Notes under the pieces: model-generated | The model's input: the letters and a program-made list of their open reading frames with translations, nothing else | Databases searched by the model: none | What the model was told of the DNA's origin: nothing | From: Paenibacillus roseus | GTDB lineage: Bacteria; Bacillota; Bacilli; Paenibacillales; Paenibacillaceae | Assembly: GCF_016424485.1 (NCBI RefSeq) | Contig: NZ_JAELUP010000103.1 | Span: 1-64,000 of the forward strand | DNA length: 64,000 nucleotides | Direction: 5' to 3' | Program-made: the position numbers and the translations under genes | Shown: positions 16,467-24,947 of the stretch, piece after piece | Position numbering within the stretch: position 1 is the stretch's first letter | How the letters are laid out: each line of letters opens with the position of its first letter

Positions 16467-17150
16467 GTGGAATCCTATTATCCGGTATTGCTCAAAGTGA
16501 AGGGCCGCCGCTGTCTGGTGGCCGGAGGCGGTTCTGTTGCACAGCGCAAGGTTCGCGGGCTGCTTGAGGCGGGAGCAGACGTTGTGCTGGCAGCTCCTCA
16601 AGTAACGCCACGGCTTGCGGAGCTGGCCCGGCAGGGGGACATCCGTTTGCTGGCAAGAGAATATGAGTCGGGTGATCTATCAGGAGCGATGCTTGTCTTC
16701 GCTTTGACTGACCAAAGACATATTAATGCCCGAATTGCAGAAGAAGCCAGACGGGCGGGGATTCCAGTCAACGTAGCGGATGAAGGAGAAGCAGGCGACT
16801 TCATCCTTCCGGCTGTTCTCAGGCGCGGGCCTCTGATACTGACGGTATCGACCTCTGGGGCGAGCCCGGCTTATGCCGGACAGATCAAGGAGCAATTGGA
16901 TAAGACCTTCGGTGAGGAGCTTGGCGTTTATGTGGACTGGCTGGGCAGGTTACGCGAACTGGCTGGTCGTGTGATACCCGATGTCGGATTGCGTCGCGAA
17001 CTGCTGCGGGAGGCTGTTCAATACCCGCCGCCGGAAGATATGGAAGACTTTAATGAAAACCGGTTTATGCTTTATATAAAAGAACTTGAGCAGAAGGTAA
17101 TAGAAAGGGGCGTCCAGCATGGGCAGCAGGACAATTATAGTGGGAACTAG
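16467..17150 (+). CDS. Precorrin-2 dehydrogenase / sirohydrochlorin ferrochelatase (Met8/CysG-N type)
   Basis: Oxidises precorrin-2 to sirohydrochlorin with NAD and may insert iron to make siroheme. The N-terminal Rossmann motif VAGGGSVAQRK (about residues 18-28) and the STSGASPAYAGQIKEQL segment are characteristic. The 227 residues correspond to CysG-N without the methyltransferase half, which is supplied by the cobA-hemD fusion downstream. The start is GTG 16467 behind an AGGGGGCG site. Its 3' end overlaps hemC by 32 bp. Bacillus keeps this enzyme (YlnF) in the cysH operon, so its place in the hem operon is notable. Confidence 0.9.
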   Translation: MESYYPVLLKVKGRRCLVAGGGSVAQRKVRGLLEAGADVVLAAPQVTPRLAELARQGDIRLLAREYESGDLSGAMLVFALTDQRHINARIAEEARRAGIPVNVADEGEAGDFILPAVLRRGPLILTVSTSGASPAYAGQIKEQLDKTFGEELGVYVDWLGRLRELAGRVIPDVGLRRELLREAVQYPPPEDMEDFNENRFMLYIKELEQKVIERGVQHGQQDNYSGN

Positions 17151-18054
17151 GCAGAGCGCGCTCGCCTTGACACAGACAGGACAAGTTATTGACGCGCTGC
17201 AAAACATTAACGACCGACATCAATTGGGATTAAGCTTCGAAATTCGCAAGATTGTTACCAAAGGAGACCGGATTCTCGATGTCACACTGTCGAAGGTTGG
17301 CGGCAAGGGACTGTTTGTCAAAGAGATCGAGCAGGCGCTGCTGGATCGGGAAATCGATATTGCTGTTCACAGTATGAAGGATATGCCTCATGAACTCCAG
17401 GACGGACTGATGAATGGAGCGGTCCCTGTGCGAGTAGACCCAAGGGATTGTCTGGTGACCCGCAATGGACTCGGCTTTTATGACTTGCCTCATGGGGCGA
17501 AGGTCGGAACCAGCAGTCTGCGGCGATCGTGCCAGCTCAAGCATGCGCGTCCCGATTTGCAGCTTGAATGGATAAGAGGCAATATTGACTCGCGCATCCG
17601 CAAGTTGGAGACGGAGGGCTTTGATGCGATTGTACTCGCTGCTGCAGGCTTGACCAGGATGGGCTGGACAGATAAAATATCGGACTATATTCCGGTAGAG
17701 CTCTGCATTCCTGCTGTCGGACAGGGGGCGCTCGGCATTGAGTGCCGGGAAGAAGATGATGCTGTCCGCCATCTGCTGTCGCTTTACAATGATCCATTGT
17801 CTGCCCGGACAGTGGCCGCGGAACGTAGCTTCCTCGGGACTTTGAACGGAGGCTGCCAGGTTCCGATCGGAGCGTATGCCGTTATGAAGGATGAACATAT
17901 GATCGAATTGATCGGTACCGTGGGCACGCCTGACGGCAAAGTGTTGCTTAAAGAAGCGGCTTCCGGCACAGACCCGGTTGCGCTTGGTGTCAAAGTAGCG
18001 GAGCTTTTATGTGAACGGGGAGCGGAAGAGATTCTGGCGCAGGTTAGGGGATGA
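17119..18054 (+). CDS. hemC: Porphobilinogen deaminase (hydroxymethylbilane synthase)
   Basis: Polymerises four porphobilinogens into hydroxymethylbilane. The dipyrromethane cofactor attaches to Cys246 in LNGGCQVPIG. The N-terminal GTRQSALALTQT motif and the HSMKDMP segment are present. The 311-residue length is normal. AAGGGGCG precedes ATG 17119, which lies inside the end of the previous gene. The stop overlaps the cobA-hemD start as ATGA. Confidence 0.97.
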   Translation: MGSRTIIVGTRQSALALTQTGQVIDALQNINDRHQLGLSFEIRKIVTKGDRILDVTLSKVGGKGLFVKEIEQALLDREIDIAVHSMKDMPHELQDGLMNGAVPVRVDPRDCLVTRNGLGFYDLPHGAKVGTSSLRRSCQLKHARPDLQLEWIRGNIDSRIRKLETEGFDAIVLAAAGLTRMGWTDKISDYIPVELCIPAVGQGALGIECREEDDAVRHLLSLYNDPLSARTVAAERSFLGTLNGGCQVPIGAYAVMKDEHMIELIGTVGTPDGKVLLKEAASGTDPVALGVKVAELLCERGAEEILAQVRG

Positions 18055-19610
18055 GCGTGTTGGATAAGGGGAAGGTATACCTGGTAGGCGCTGGGCCGGG
18101 TGATCCGAAGCTGATCACGATCCGCGGATTGGACTGTCTGAAGGCAAGCGATGTCGTTGTCTATGACAGACTTGCAAGCCCGCGTCTGCTTCGGCATTTG
18201 AAACCGGGTACACAAAAAGTCTATGTCGGCAAGCTGCCGGACCGCCATACGATGAAGCAGGAAGCTATTAACCAGCTCCTTGTGGATTTGGCGCTGGAAG
18301 GCAAGACGGTGACCCGATTGAAAGGCGGCGACCCCACGATTTTCGGTCGTGTCGGCGAGGAAGCTGAACTGCTGCGACAACATGGTATTGAATACGAGAT
18401 TATCCCTGGCATAACCTCAGCCATAGCGGTACCCGCTTATGCGGGCATTCCGGTTACGCATCGGGACTTAGCCTCATCGCTTTCCATCATTACCGGACAC
18501 GAAAGTCCGGAAAAGCTGGACCAATCCATCTATTGGGACAAGGTTACCAATGCGACTGGCACCCTGATCTTTCTGATGGGAGTAGCCAAGATCGGCTATA
18601 TTGCAGGTCAGCTTATCAAGCACGGGAGAAGTCCTGATACGCCGGTCGCTCTGATCCGCTGGGGAACAAGGGTCGAGCAGGAAACGCTGGTAGGCACGCT
18701 GGCGACGATCGAGCAGCAAGTGAAGGAAGCTGATTTTCAGCCGCCTGCCGTTATCGTCGTCGGTGAAGTGGTACGGCAGCGTGAGGCGCTGAAATGGGTG
18801 GAGCAGCGTCCCTTGTTCGGAACACGAGTCCTTGTAACCCGTTCCAGAGCACAGGCAAGCGAGTTTGCCGATGAGATTGAGACGCTGGGCGGAGAGCCGG
18901 TAGAGTACCCGGTTATTGAGCTGCGGGAGCCAGAGGATGAACGGACTGTAGCCTCTATACAAGAAGCCTTGTCTGTTGCCGAGCAATACGATTGGTTAAT
19001 GTTCACCAGCATCAACGGTGTTGATTTTTTCTTTGGGTGGATACGCAAGCTGAATATTGATATCCGGCGGTTTCACAATGCGCGAATTGCAGCCGTTGGT
19101 CCGAAGACAGCTGCACGGCTGGGGGAGCTTGGCTTGCAGGTGGATGTACTGCCTTTTCGGTTCCAGGCGGAAGGTCTGCTGGATGATCTTGAGGGTAAGC
19201 TGGAAGCCGGCCAGAAGGTGCTTTTGCCGCGCGGCGATCTTGCCCGTGAGGTATTGCCGCGAGAGCTTGAAGCCCGCGGGCTGATTCCAGTTGAGATTGA
19301 TGTCTACGAATCAGTAATTGGCGAAGGCGGAGACGATAATGTTGTTGAGCTGCTGGAGAACAAGCAAATTCATATCATTGCATTTACAAGTTCGTCTACT
19401 GTCAAAAACCTGTTTGAACGGCTCAGGCTGGAAGGTGTAGCCGAACCGCTCAAGCTGATGGAGGGGGCAGCTATTGCCTCTATCGGTCCTGTTACGTCGG
19501 CAACCGCCCGTGAGGCGGGACTGACTGTTCATATTGAGCCGGAGGAAGCTACAATTGCCGGATTGCTTCGTGCAGTAGCGGCCTACCGGAGCCAAACCAG
19601 ATCACAGTGA
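18051..19610 (+). CDS. cobA-hemD: Fused uroporphyrinogen-III methyltransferase (SUMT) and uroporphyrinogen-III synthase
   Basis: A bifunctional 519-residue protein. Residues 1-250 are a SAM-dependent methyltransferase (VYLVGAGPGDPKLIT start, VVVYDRL, RLKGGDPTIFGR, PGITSAIAVPAYAGIPVTHR) that makes precorrin-2. Residues 260-515 are the two-lobed HemD synthase (VLVTRSRAQ, WLMFTSINGVDFFF, IAFTSSSTVKN) that cyclises hydroxymethylbilane to uroporphyrinogen III. B. subtilis has a stand-alone HemD in this slot. The fusion makes the substrate and its siroheme-branch methylase in one chain, consistent with the Met8-like gene two positions upstream. Confidence 0.96.
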   Translation: MSVLDKGKVYLVGAGPGDPKLITIRGLDCLKASDVVVYDRLASPRLLRHLKPGTQKVYVGKLPDRHTMKQEAINQLLVDLALEGKTVTRLKGGDPTIFGRVGEEAELLRQHGIEYEIIPGITSAIAVPAYAGIPVTHRDLASSLSIITGHESPEKLDQSIYWDKVTNATGTLIFLMGVAKIGYIAGQLIKHGRSPDTPVALIRWGTRVEQETLVGTLATIEQQVKEADFQPPAVIVVGEVVRQREALKWVEQRPLFGTRVLVTRSRAQASEFADEIETLGGEPVEYPVIELREPEDERTVASIQEALSVAEQYDWLMFTSINGVDFFFGWIRKLNIDIRRFHNARIAAVGPKTAARLGELGLQVDVLPFRFQAEGLLDDLEGKLEAGQKVLLPRGDLAREVLPRELEARGLIPVEIDVYESVIGEGGDDNVVELLENKQIHIIAFTSSSTVKNLFERLRLEGVAEPLKLMEGAAIASIGPVTSATAREAGLTVHIEPEEATIAGLLRAVAAYRSQTRSQ

Positions 19611-19622
19611 GGAGGATCAGCT

Positions 19623-20612
19623 ATGAGCTTTCCTGTTGTAAGACACCGGAGATTGCGGCGCAATGCGTCTCTGCGCAATCTTGTCCGAGAAACCTATGTT
19701 ACAGTGAATGACTTTATTTATCCGATTTTTGTTGCCGAGGGAATCAACAAGAAAGAAGAGATTCCTTCCATGCCGGGCGTCTATCATTTTTCATTGGATC
19801 GTCTGGAGGAAGAAGTTCGGGAGGTTGTAGACGCCGGTTTGCAAGCCGTGCTGCTGTTCGGTGTACCGGCCGAGAAGGATGCGATCGGTACGTCGGCCTA
19901 TGATCATAATGGAATTGTGCAGCAAGCGGCCCGCAAGGTCAAAGAATGGGCTCCTCAGCTCGTTGTCATTGCTGACACTTGTCTGTGCCAATTTACCGAT
20001 CATGGGCATTGCGGCGTAGTCGAGCATGATCGGCGCACAGGAAATGCAGAGATTGTCAACGACGCTTCCTTGGAGCTGCTTGTGAAGACAGCCGTTTCCC
20101 AAGCGGAAGCAGGAGCGGATATTATTGCCCCTTCCAATATGATGGACGGCTTTGTCCATGCGATCCGTGAAGGACTGGATGCAGCCGGATTTGAACACAT
20201 TCCGATTATGTCCTACTCTGTAAAATATGCTTCCGCATTCTACGGCCCGTTCCGTGATGCGGTTCATTCTACGCCGCAATTCGGTGACCGCAAATCATAC
20301 CAGATGGATCCTGCTAACTTGCGCGAGGCGCTGCGCGAGGCGGAATCTGACGTTCAAGAGGGTGCGGACATGCTCATGGTGAAGCCGGCGCTTGCATATA
20401 TGGATGTTATTCGAATGCTCAAGGAAAATTATGATCTGCCGGTTGCGGCTTATAATGTCAGCGCGGAATACTCGATGGTGAAAGCTGCGGCCCAAAATGG
20501 CTGGATCAATGAGAAGGCGATCGTGCTTGAACTGCTCACCAGCATGAAGCGTGCGGGCGCAGACTTAATTATCACCTACCATGCGAAGGATGCGGCAGGC
20601 TGGTTGAAATAA
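19623..20612 (+). CDS. hemB: Delta-aminolevulinic acid dehydratase (porphobilinogen synthase)
   Basis: Condenses two 5-aminolevulinates to porphobilinogen. The Schiff-base lysines are Lys201 (SVKYASAFYGPFR) and Lys254 (MVKPALAYMD). The cysteine-rich ADTCLCQFTDHGHCG stretch marks the zinc-dependent type. The 329-residue length is normal. An AGGAGGAT Shine-Dalgarno sequence precedes ATG 19623, 12 bp after cobA-hemD. Confidence 0.98.
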   Translation: MSFPVVRHRRLRRNASLRNLVRETYVTVNDFIYPIFVAEGINKKEEIPSMPGVYHFSLDRLEEEVREVVDAGLQAVLLFGVPAEKDAIGTSAYDHNGIVQQAARKVKEWAPQLVVIADTCLCQFTDHGHCGVVEHDRRTGNAEIVNDASLELLVKTAVSQAEAGADIIAPSNMMDGFVHAIREGLDAAGFEHIPIMSYSVKYASAFYGPFRDAVHSTPQFGDRKSYQMDPANLREALREAESDVQEGADMLMVKPALAYMDVIRMLKENYDLPVAAYNVSAEYSMVKAAAQNGWINEKAIVLELLTSMKRAGADLIITYHAKDAAGWLK

Positions 20613-20630
20613 ACGAAAGGTGTGAGAGTG

Positions 20631-21938
20631 ATGGACGCAAACGCAAAGCAGAAAGTCCGGTCGGACGAACGCTCCAAAGCAGCGTTTGAGAAGGCCAAGC
20701 AGCTAATCCCCGGGGGAGTGAACTCTCCGGTACGCGCTTTTAAATCCGTAGGCTTGACTCCCGTATACGTAGACCGTGCGGCAGGCTCGCGCGTGTATGA
20801 CATTGACGGCAACAGCTATATTGATTATGTTTTGTCGTGGGGACCTCTCATTATGGGTCACGCTCATCCTGAGGTGGTAGAGGCATTGAAGCGTACAGCC
20901 GAGAGAGGAACGAGCTTCGGCGCTCCGACGGAGCTGGAGACGACGATGGCTGAGCTTGTTGTCGAGCGGATGCCGTCTGTTGACATTGTACGCATGGTTA
21001 ATTCAGGCACGGAAGCGACCATGAGCGCGCTTCGTCTGGCGCGTGGATATACGAAGCGGCAGAAGATTCTGAAATTCGAAGGCTCCTATCACGGGCATGC
21101 GGACAGCTTGCTCATTAAAGCCGGGTCAGGCGTGGCGACGCTCGGCTTGCCGGATAGCCCGGGAGTACCAGAATCGGTAGCAGCCCATACGATTACAGTT
21201 CCTTATAATGACCTGGAGTCCGTCAAGATTGCGTTCGAGCGGTTTGGAGAGGAAATTGCCTGTGTAATCGTAGAGCCGATCGCCGGCAATATGGGCGTTG
21301 TTCCTCCGCTGCCGGGTTTCCTGACCGGTCTGCGTGAAGTGACAAATCGGTACGGCAGCCTGCTTATATTTGATGAAGTGATGACGGGCTTCCGCGTTCA
21401 TTATAACAGCGCGCAGGGGCTTTACGGCGTGACACCGGATTTGACCTGCATGGGAAAAGTCATCGGCGGAGGCCTCCCGGTTGGCGCATACGGCGGGAAG
21501 CGGGAGATCATGGAGATGATGGCGCCAAGTGGACCAATCTATCAAGCGGGAACACTGTCAGGCAATCCGCTCGCCATGGCGGCAGGCTACACAACGCTGA
21601 AGCTGCTGACGCCGGAAGTATATGAGAAGCTGGAGAGACTGGCTGTGCGCTTGCATCAGGGACTGGAGCAAAATGCCCGGAAATACGGCATCCCATGTAC
21701 CATTAACCGTGTCGGCTCTATGGTCTGCCCATTTTTTACAGATACCCATGTCATCAATTACGATACGGCGAAGCAGGCGGATCTGGATCAATTCAAAGCC
21801 GTATTCGCCAGCTTGTTGAACCAGGGCATAAGCATTGCTCCTTCCCAGTTCGAAGGCCTGTTCGTCTCGGCCGTACATACTGAAGAGGATATCGATCAGA
21901 CGATTGCTGCGCATGAACTTGCGCTTAGCCGTTTGTAA
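20631..21938 (+). CDS. hemL: Glutamate-1-semialdehyde 2,1-aminomutase
   Basis: PLP enzyme converting glutamate-1-semialdehyde to 5-aminolevulinate; partner of HemA. The PLP-binding Lys276 lies in MGKVIGGGLPVG, and SGTEATMSALRLAR binds the cofactor phosphate. ATG 20631 has a GAAAGGTG site 8 nt upstream; an in-frame GTG at 20622 would overlap that site. The 435-residue length is typical. It is the last gene of the tetrapyrrole set. Confidence 0.97.
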   Translation: MDANAKQKVRSDERSKAAFEKAKQLIPGGVNSPVRAFKSVGLTPVYVDRAAGSRVYDIDGNSYIDYVLSWGPLIMGHAHPEVVEALKRTAERGTSFGAPTELETTMAELVVERMPSVDIVRMVNSGTEATMSALRLARGYTKRQKILKFEGSYHGHADSLLIKAGSGVATLGLPDSPGVPESVAAHTITVPYNDLESVKIAFERFGEEIACVIVEPIAGNMGVVPPLPGFLTGLREVTNRYGSLLIFDEVMTGFRVHYNSAQGLYGVTPDLTCMGKVIGGGLPVGAYGGKREIMEMMAPSGPIYQAGTLSGNPLAMAAGYTTLKLLTPEVYEKLERLAVRLHQGLEQNARKYGIPCTINRVGSMVCPFFTDTHVINYDTAKQADLDQFKAVFASLLNQGISIAPSQFEGLFVSAVHTEEDIDQTIAAHELALSRL

Positions 21939-21954
21939 GCATTGGGGTGAAGCA

Positions 21955-22914
21955 ATGAAGCGCGAGCTGAATGTTGACCACGCTGTGCGCAGGGGGGAGT
22001 GGCTGGAATGGCCGCTCCCTTCTCTGTTGGCGCAGGAGTTGAAGGAACTGGGGGATAGCCCCTTTCATTTGCGGCAATGGCTGATCTCACTACGCCAATT
22101 CCCGGAGAAATGGCTCAACCGGCTCTACTCCGTTGGAGGCATCAAGTTGACCCGCAATAAATTGATGCTGCAAATGTTCAATGATTACGATACAAGCAGT
22201 CATCCGCTCTATATGACGGCGATGGCCTCGCTGGATCAGGAAGGGCCGGAAATTCTGTATGAGGATGATTACTGTCTGGTTGCAGGAAAACCTGCAGGCA
22301 TGCCTGTTCATCCTTCAGAAGCAGGACAGACAGGAACTCTGGACGAAGCCGTACTGCGCCATGCCGTTTTGACAGGGCAATCTGCCCATCTCCGCCATAT
22401 TCATCGTCTGGATGAAGATACATCCGGTCCTGTGCTATACGCCAAAAACGATTACGCCCAGTGGAAGCTGGACGAAGCGATGAGACAAAAGCAAATTCAA
22501 AGGGACTATATGGCGCTTGTGCAAGGTCAGGTGCGCGAGGAGAAATTTACCATTGATTTGCCGATTGGCCGTGATCGTCATCATACATCCAGGCGGCTCG
22601 TATCCAAGACCGGACAACACGCGGTCACGCATGTCGAGGTGGCCAAGCGTTACAAAGGCGCTACGCTTGTTTACATCAGGTTGGAAACAGGACGCACGCA
22701 CCAAATTCGTGTGCACCTGAGTCATATTGGGCATTCGCTGATCGGGGACCGGCTATATGGTGGAAGCGGGCAGGTACTCTCTACACAGGCGCTCCATGGC
22801 TGCCATCTGCAATTTGCTCATCCTTGGACGGGCCGCTTGATAGATATTGTTTGTCCCTCCCCCAATTGGTTTGTTCGGGCAGAACAGCAATTCAGGCCGC
22901 TCCAAAATTCATAG
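21955..22914 (+). CDS. RluA-family pseudouridine synthase
   Basis: Isomerises uridine in rRNA or tRNA. The catalytic aspartate lies in HRLDEDTSG, and the family motif GRTHQIRVHLSHIGHSLIGD is intact. There is no N-terminal S4 domain; instead about 85 residues of unclear function precede the catalytic core. ATG 21955 with GGGGTGA before it is the likely start, 16 bp after hemL, although the frame is open upstream inside hemL. The target site cannot be told from sequence. It is not part of the Bacillus hem-spoVID layout. Confidence 0.9.
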   Translation: MKRELNVDHAVRRGEWLEWPLPSLLAQELKELGDSPFHLRQWLISLRQFPEKWLNRLYSVGGIKLTRNKLMLQMFNDYDTSSHPLYMTAMASLDQEGPEILYEDDYCLVAGKPAGMPVHPSEAGQTGTLDEAVLRHAVLTGQSAHLRHIHRLDEDTSGPVLYAKNDYAQWKLDEAMRQKQIQRDYMALVQGQVREEKFTIDLPIGRDRHHTSRRLVSKTGQHAVTHVEVAKRYKGATLVYIRLETGRTHQIRVHLSHIGHSLIGDRLYGGSGQVLSTQALHGCHLQFAHPWTGRLIDIVCPSPNWFVRAEQQFRPLQNS

Positions 22915-22944
22915 TCATGCTCTCCCTCTCTAAACCATATAAAT
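22915..22944 (+). promoter_or_regulatory. SigmaE-like promoter of spoVID
   Basis: TCATGCT (22915-22921), a 14-bp spacer and CATATAAAT (22936-22944) match the known mother-cell sigmaE pattern at most positions. The same -10 occurs before spoIVFA. SpoVID is a sigmaE gene in B. subtilis. Confidence 0.45.
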
Positions 22945-22988
22945 GATAGTGAATGAAATTGTTAGGAGTAGAGAAGGGAGGATGAAGC

Positions 22989-24404
22989 GTGCCCAATTCA
23001 TCGAATGGACTTCGTTTTGATGTATATGAACGGGTGCATTTATCAGAAGATGTCGCTGGTATTGGAGAACTGGATGAGATCGAGCTGACGCCGCATATTC
23101 AAGTTATTAGCCACGGGGAACAGATTTTACTGCGGGGTAATCTGTTGCTTGCAGGCGTATATGACGGACAGGGAGAAGTAAGAACCAAGCACACCTTGGA
23201 ACATTTGATTCCTGTAGAAATTACCCTGCCGCTGAACCGTGTGCATAGGGTAGAGGATATCTCGGTTGAGATTGACAACTTTGATGTCGATATTCTCAAT
23301 ACGAAAACCTTGAACATTATTGGAGTCCTGTCTTTGCGAGGCCTGCAAATCGAACAGGCTGGTGGTGTGTCGCCGGATTCAAATGTCTGGGACGAGGAGT
23401 CGATTACAGTTGTCCACCGGATCGAACAAACACCGGAGGAAGCGCTGTTGCTGGAGCGCGAGCCAGAAGAGACATGGGCAGTTGTCCAGCCTGAATGGGA
23501 AGCTGCTCATGCCCAATCCGAACCTTATGAGCTGGCAGGTCTGCTGCAGCCACAGTTGCCGGAAACAGACGTTTTCCCGCCGTTTTTGTCTGCCCCCGGG
23601 AAGGCTTCGGAGCCGCTTGTCGCGCCCCCATTGCAGCGCTTCGAGCCGTCCATTGTGCGTACGGAACGTCTGCGAGAATCTCCAGTTCCGCCGCAGCAAG
23701 TGACGAGTACTAATGCGACCGCAGCGTGGCCAGGGCTGCCTGTACAGGACGAGCGTCAGCTGGTGGGGGAAACAGCGCAAGCGGCGGCCTATACATCGTT
23801 GGATAATGCTGCCGAGGAAGAAGTAATATCAGAAGGAGCCGACCCGTTTTTTGGAAGGGAATCGGACTCAATTCAGACTCAATCGGAGCTGGAGGAAGCG
23901 GAACAAGCGGTGTCCGTGACAGCCCAGCCTACCGAGTTGGCAGCCCAGTATGACGAGGCGGAGACAGATACATCACAGCCGCTTGTACTAAACGAGGCCC
24001 CGTCGGTAGCCGAAGTGACCAAGACGGAGATGAAGATTGCATTTTCCGGCAAGGAATCGCAAAGCAACAGCTTCGGGCTCAGTTCCCTGCTTCATTCCAA
24101 CAAGCGCGAGCAGGAGGCCAAAGCGCTGGCCAAACAGCAGGAGGAGGCATCCCTGGAAGAAGAGAACGCACAGAAGCGAATCGATCCCGGGGAGGAAGTG
24201 GAATGGAAGAAGTTGTTCCTCAACAATCAGGGGGATGAGAGAGAGTTCCGCAAACTGCGCATTTGCATTGTTCAAAGGGAGGAAACTCTTGAGACAATTG
24301 CCGGCAGATATCAGCTCAATCCACGTGAAATCCTACTCTACAACAGGCTTGCAGATCAGCATATCAATGAAGGACAGGTTTTATATATCCCGCAAGTTCA
24401 ATAG
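22989..24404 (+). CDS. spoVID: SpoVID, spore coat morphogenetic protein with C-terminal LysM
   Basis: Drives encasement of the forespore by coat proteins and recruits SafA. The N-terminal 110 residues are the SpoVID domain (RFDVYERVHLSEDVAGIGEL). A long acidic, low-complexity middle of about 300 residues follows. The C-terminal 50 residues are a LysM domain (ICIVQREETLETIAGRYQL to VLYIPQV). The start is GTG 22989 with a GGGAGG site. The position hemL-spoVID-valS matches Bacillus, except that ysxE is missing and an RluA gene precedes it. Confidence 0.9.
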   Translation: MPNSSNGLRFDVYERVHLSEDVAGIGELDEIELTPHIQVISHGEQILLRGNLLLAGVYDGQGEVRTKHTLEHLIPVEITLPLNRVHRVEDISVEIDNFDVDILNTKTLNIIGVLSLRGLQIEQAGGVSPDSNVWDEESITVVHRIEQTPEEALLLEREPEETWAVVQPEWEAAHAQSEPYELAGLLQPQLPETDVFPPFLSAPGKASEPLVAPPLQRFEPSIVRTERLRESPVPPQQVTSTNATAAWPGLPVQDERQLVGETAQAAAYTSLDNAAEEEVISEGADPFFGRESDSIQTQSELEEAEQAVSVTAQPTELAAQYDEAETDTSQPLVLNEAPSVAEVTKTEMKIAFSGKESQSNSFGLSSLLHSNKREQEAKALAKQQEEASLEEENAQKRIDPGEEVEWKKLFLNNQGDEREFRKLRICIVQREETLETIAGRYQLNPREILLYNRLADQHINEGQVLYIPQVQ

Positions 24405-24425
24405 TTCAATGGAAGAGAATGAGCG

Positions 24426-24470
24426 CAACAGCGGCTTCGTTACCCGGAGGGGAGACGGAGCCGCTTGTTG
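24426..24470 (+). terminator. Possible terminator hairpin after spoVID
   Basis: CAACAGCGGCTTCGT near 24426-24440 can pair with ACGGAGCCGCTTGTTG near 24455-24470 through one bulge. The following T content is weak, so this is tentative. Confidence 0.35.
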
Positions 24471-24549
24471 TATTTGCAGACATGAGCCGCTTCATCTGCC
24501 GGTACTGCCGCAGTCAGGCGAGTGGCGCGTGGGACGCTGCCCAGGGGCA

Positions 24550-24578
24550 TTGACTAAGCTGGTCAAGAAAGGTATTAT
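24550..24578 (+). promoter_or_regulatory. SigmaA promoter of the valS T-box leader
   Basis: TTGACT (24550-24555) and TATTAT (24573-24578) are separated by exactly 17 bp. It is one of the best vegetative promoters in the window. Confidence 0.75.
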
Positions 24579-24584
24579 ATATTG

Positions 24585-24915
24585 TAATGATTTCAATTCG
24601 TTATCAACGTTGAAGGGGAATAATGCAGCGATGCCTTCAGAGAGTGGAACCTGTACCAGCTGTGAGGTTTTGCAGGATGTAGCTGTTATTTGTCGCCCCG
24701 GAGTTGCCTTAGCCAGGCTAAAGTATGCCAACTGAGGCCGGTAGCAGCCGTTATCTGTACGAAAGTGTCGTTTGGCAGCCCTGGACGGTCAACCTGACCT
24801 TCATTTGGAAGGCTGCAATCTCTGTGTTTTGACAGGCCGCCAGAGTACAAGCGAAACAAAGGTGGTACCACGGAAGCATAGCTTCTCGTCCTTTGGGGCG
24901 GGAAGCTTTTTTTAT
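24585..24915 (+). promoter_or_regulatory. T-box leader controlling valS
   Basis: A leader of about 330 nt that senses uncharged tRNA-Val. An AGAGAG stem I element lies at 24640-24645. The T-box core GGTGGTACCACGG starts at 24861; its TGGT bulge complements the ACCA end expected of tRNA-Val. A GC-rich terminator hairpin (24881-24905) with a T7 run follows, and it competes with the antiterminator. The specifier codon in stem I could not be fixed by eye. This leader fills the 543-bp gap between spoVID and valS, and no credible gene lies in it. Confidence 0.88.
24881..24913 (+). terminator. Regulated terminator of the valS T-box
   Basis: GCTTCTCGTCC pairs with GGGGCGGGAAGC around TTT, followed by TTTTTTTATTTT. 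It forms when tRNA-Val is charged. Confidence 0.85.
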
Positions 24916-24947
24916 TTTACAATGTTGCTGTTATGGAGGTATGAAGT

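Noticed and set aside
24037..24735. 232-codon frame overlapping spoVID and the T-box leader
   Set aside because: It runs out of frame through spoVID and through the structured leader; no ribosome site, no family.
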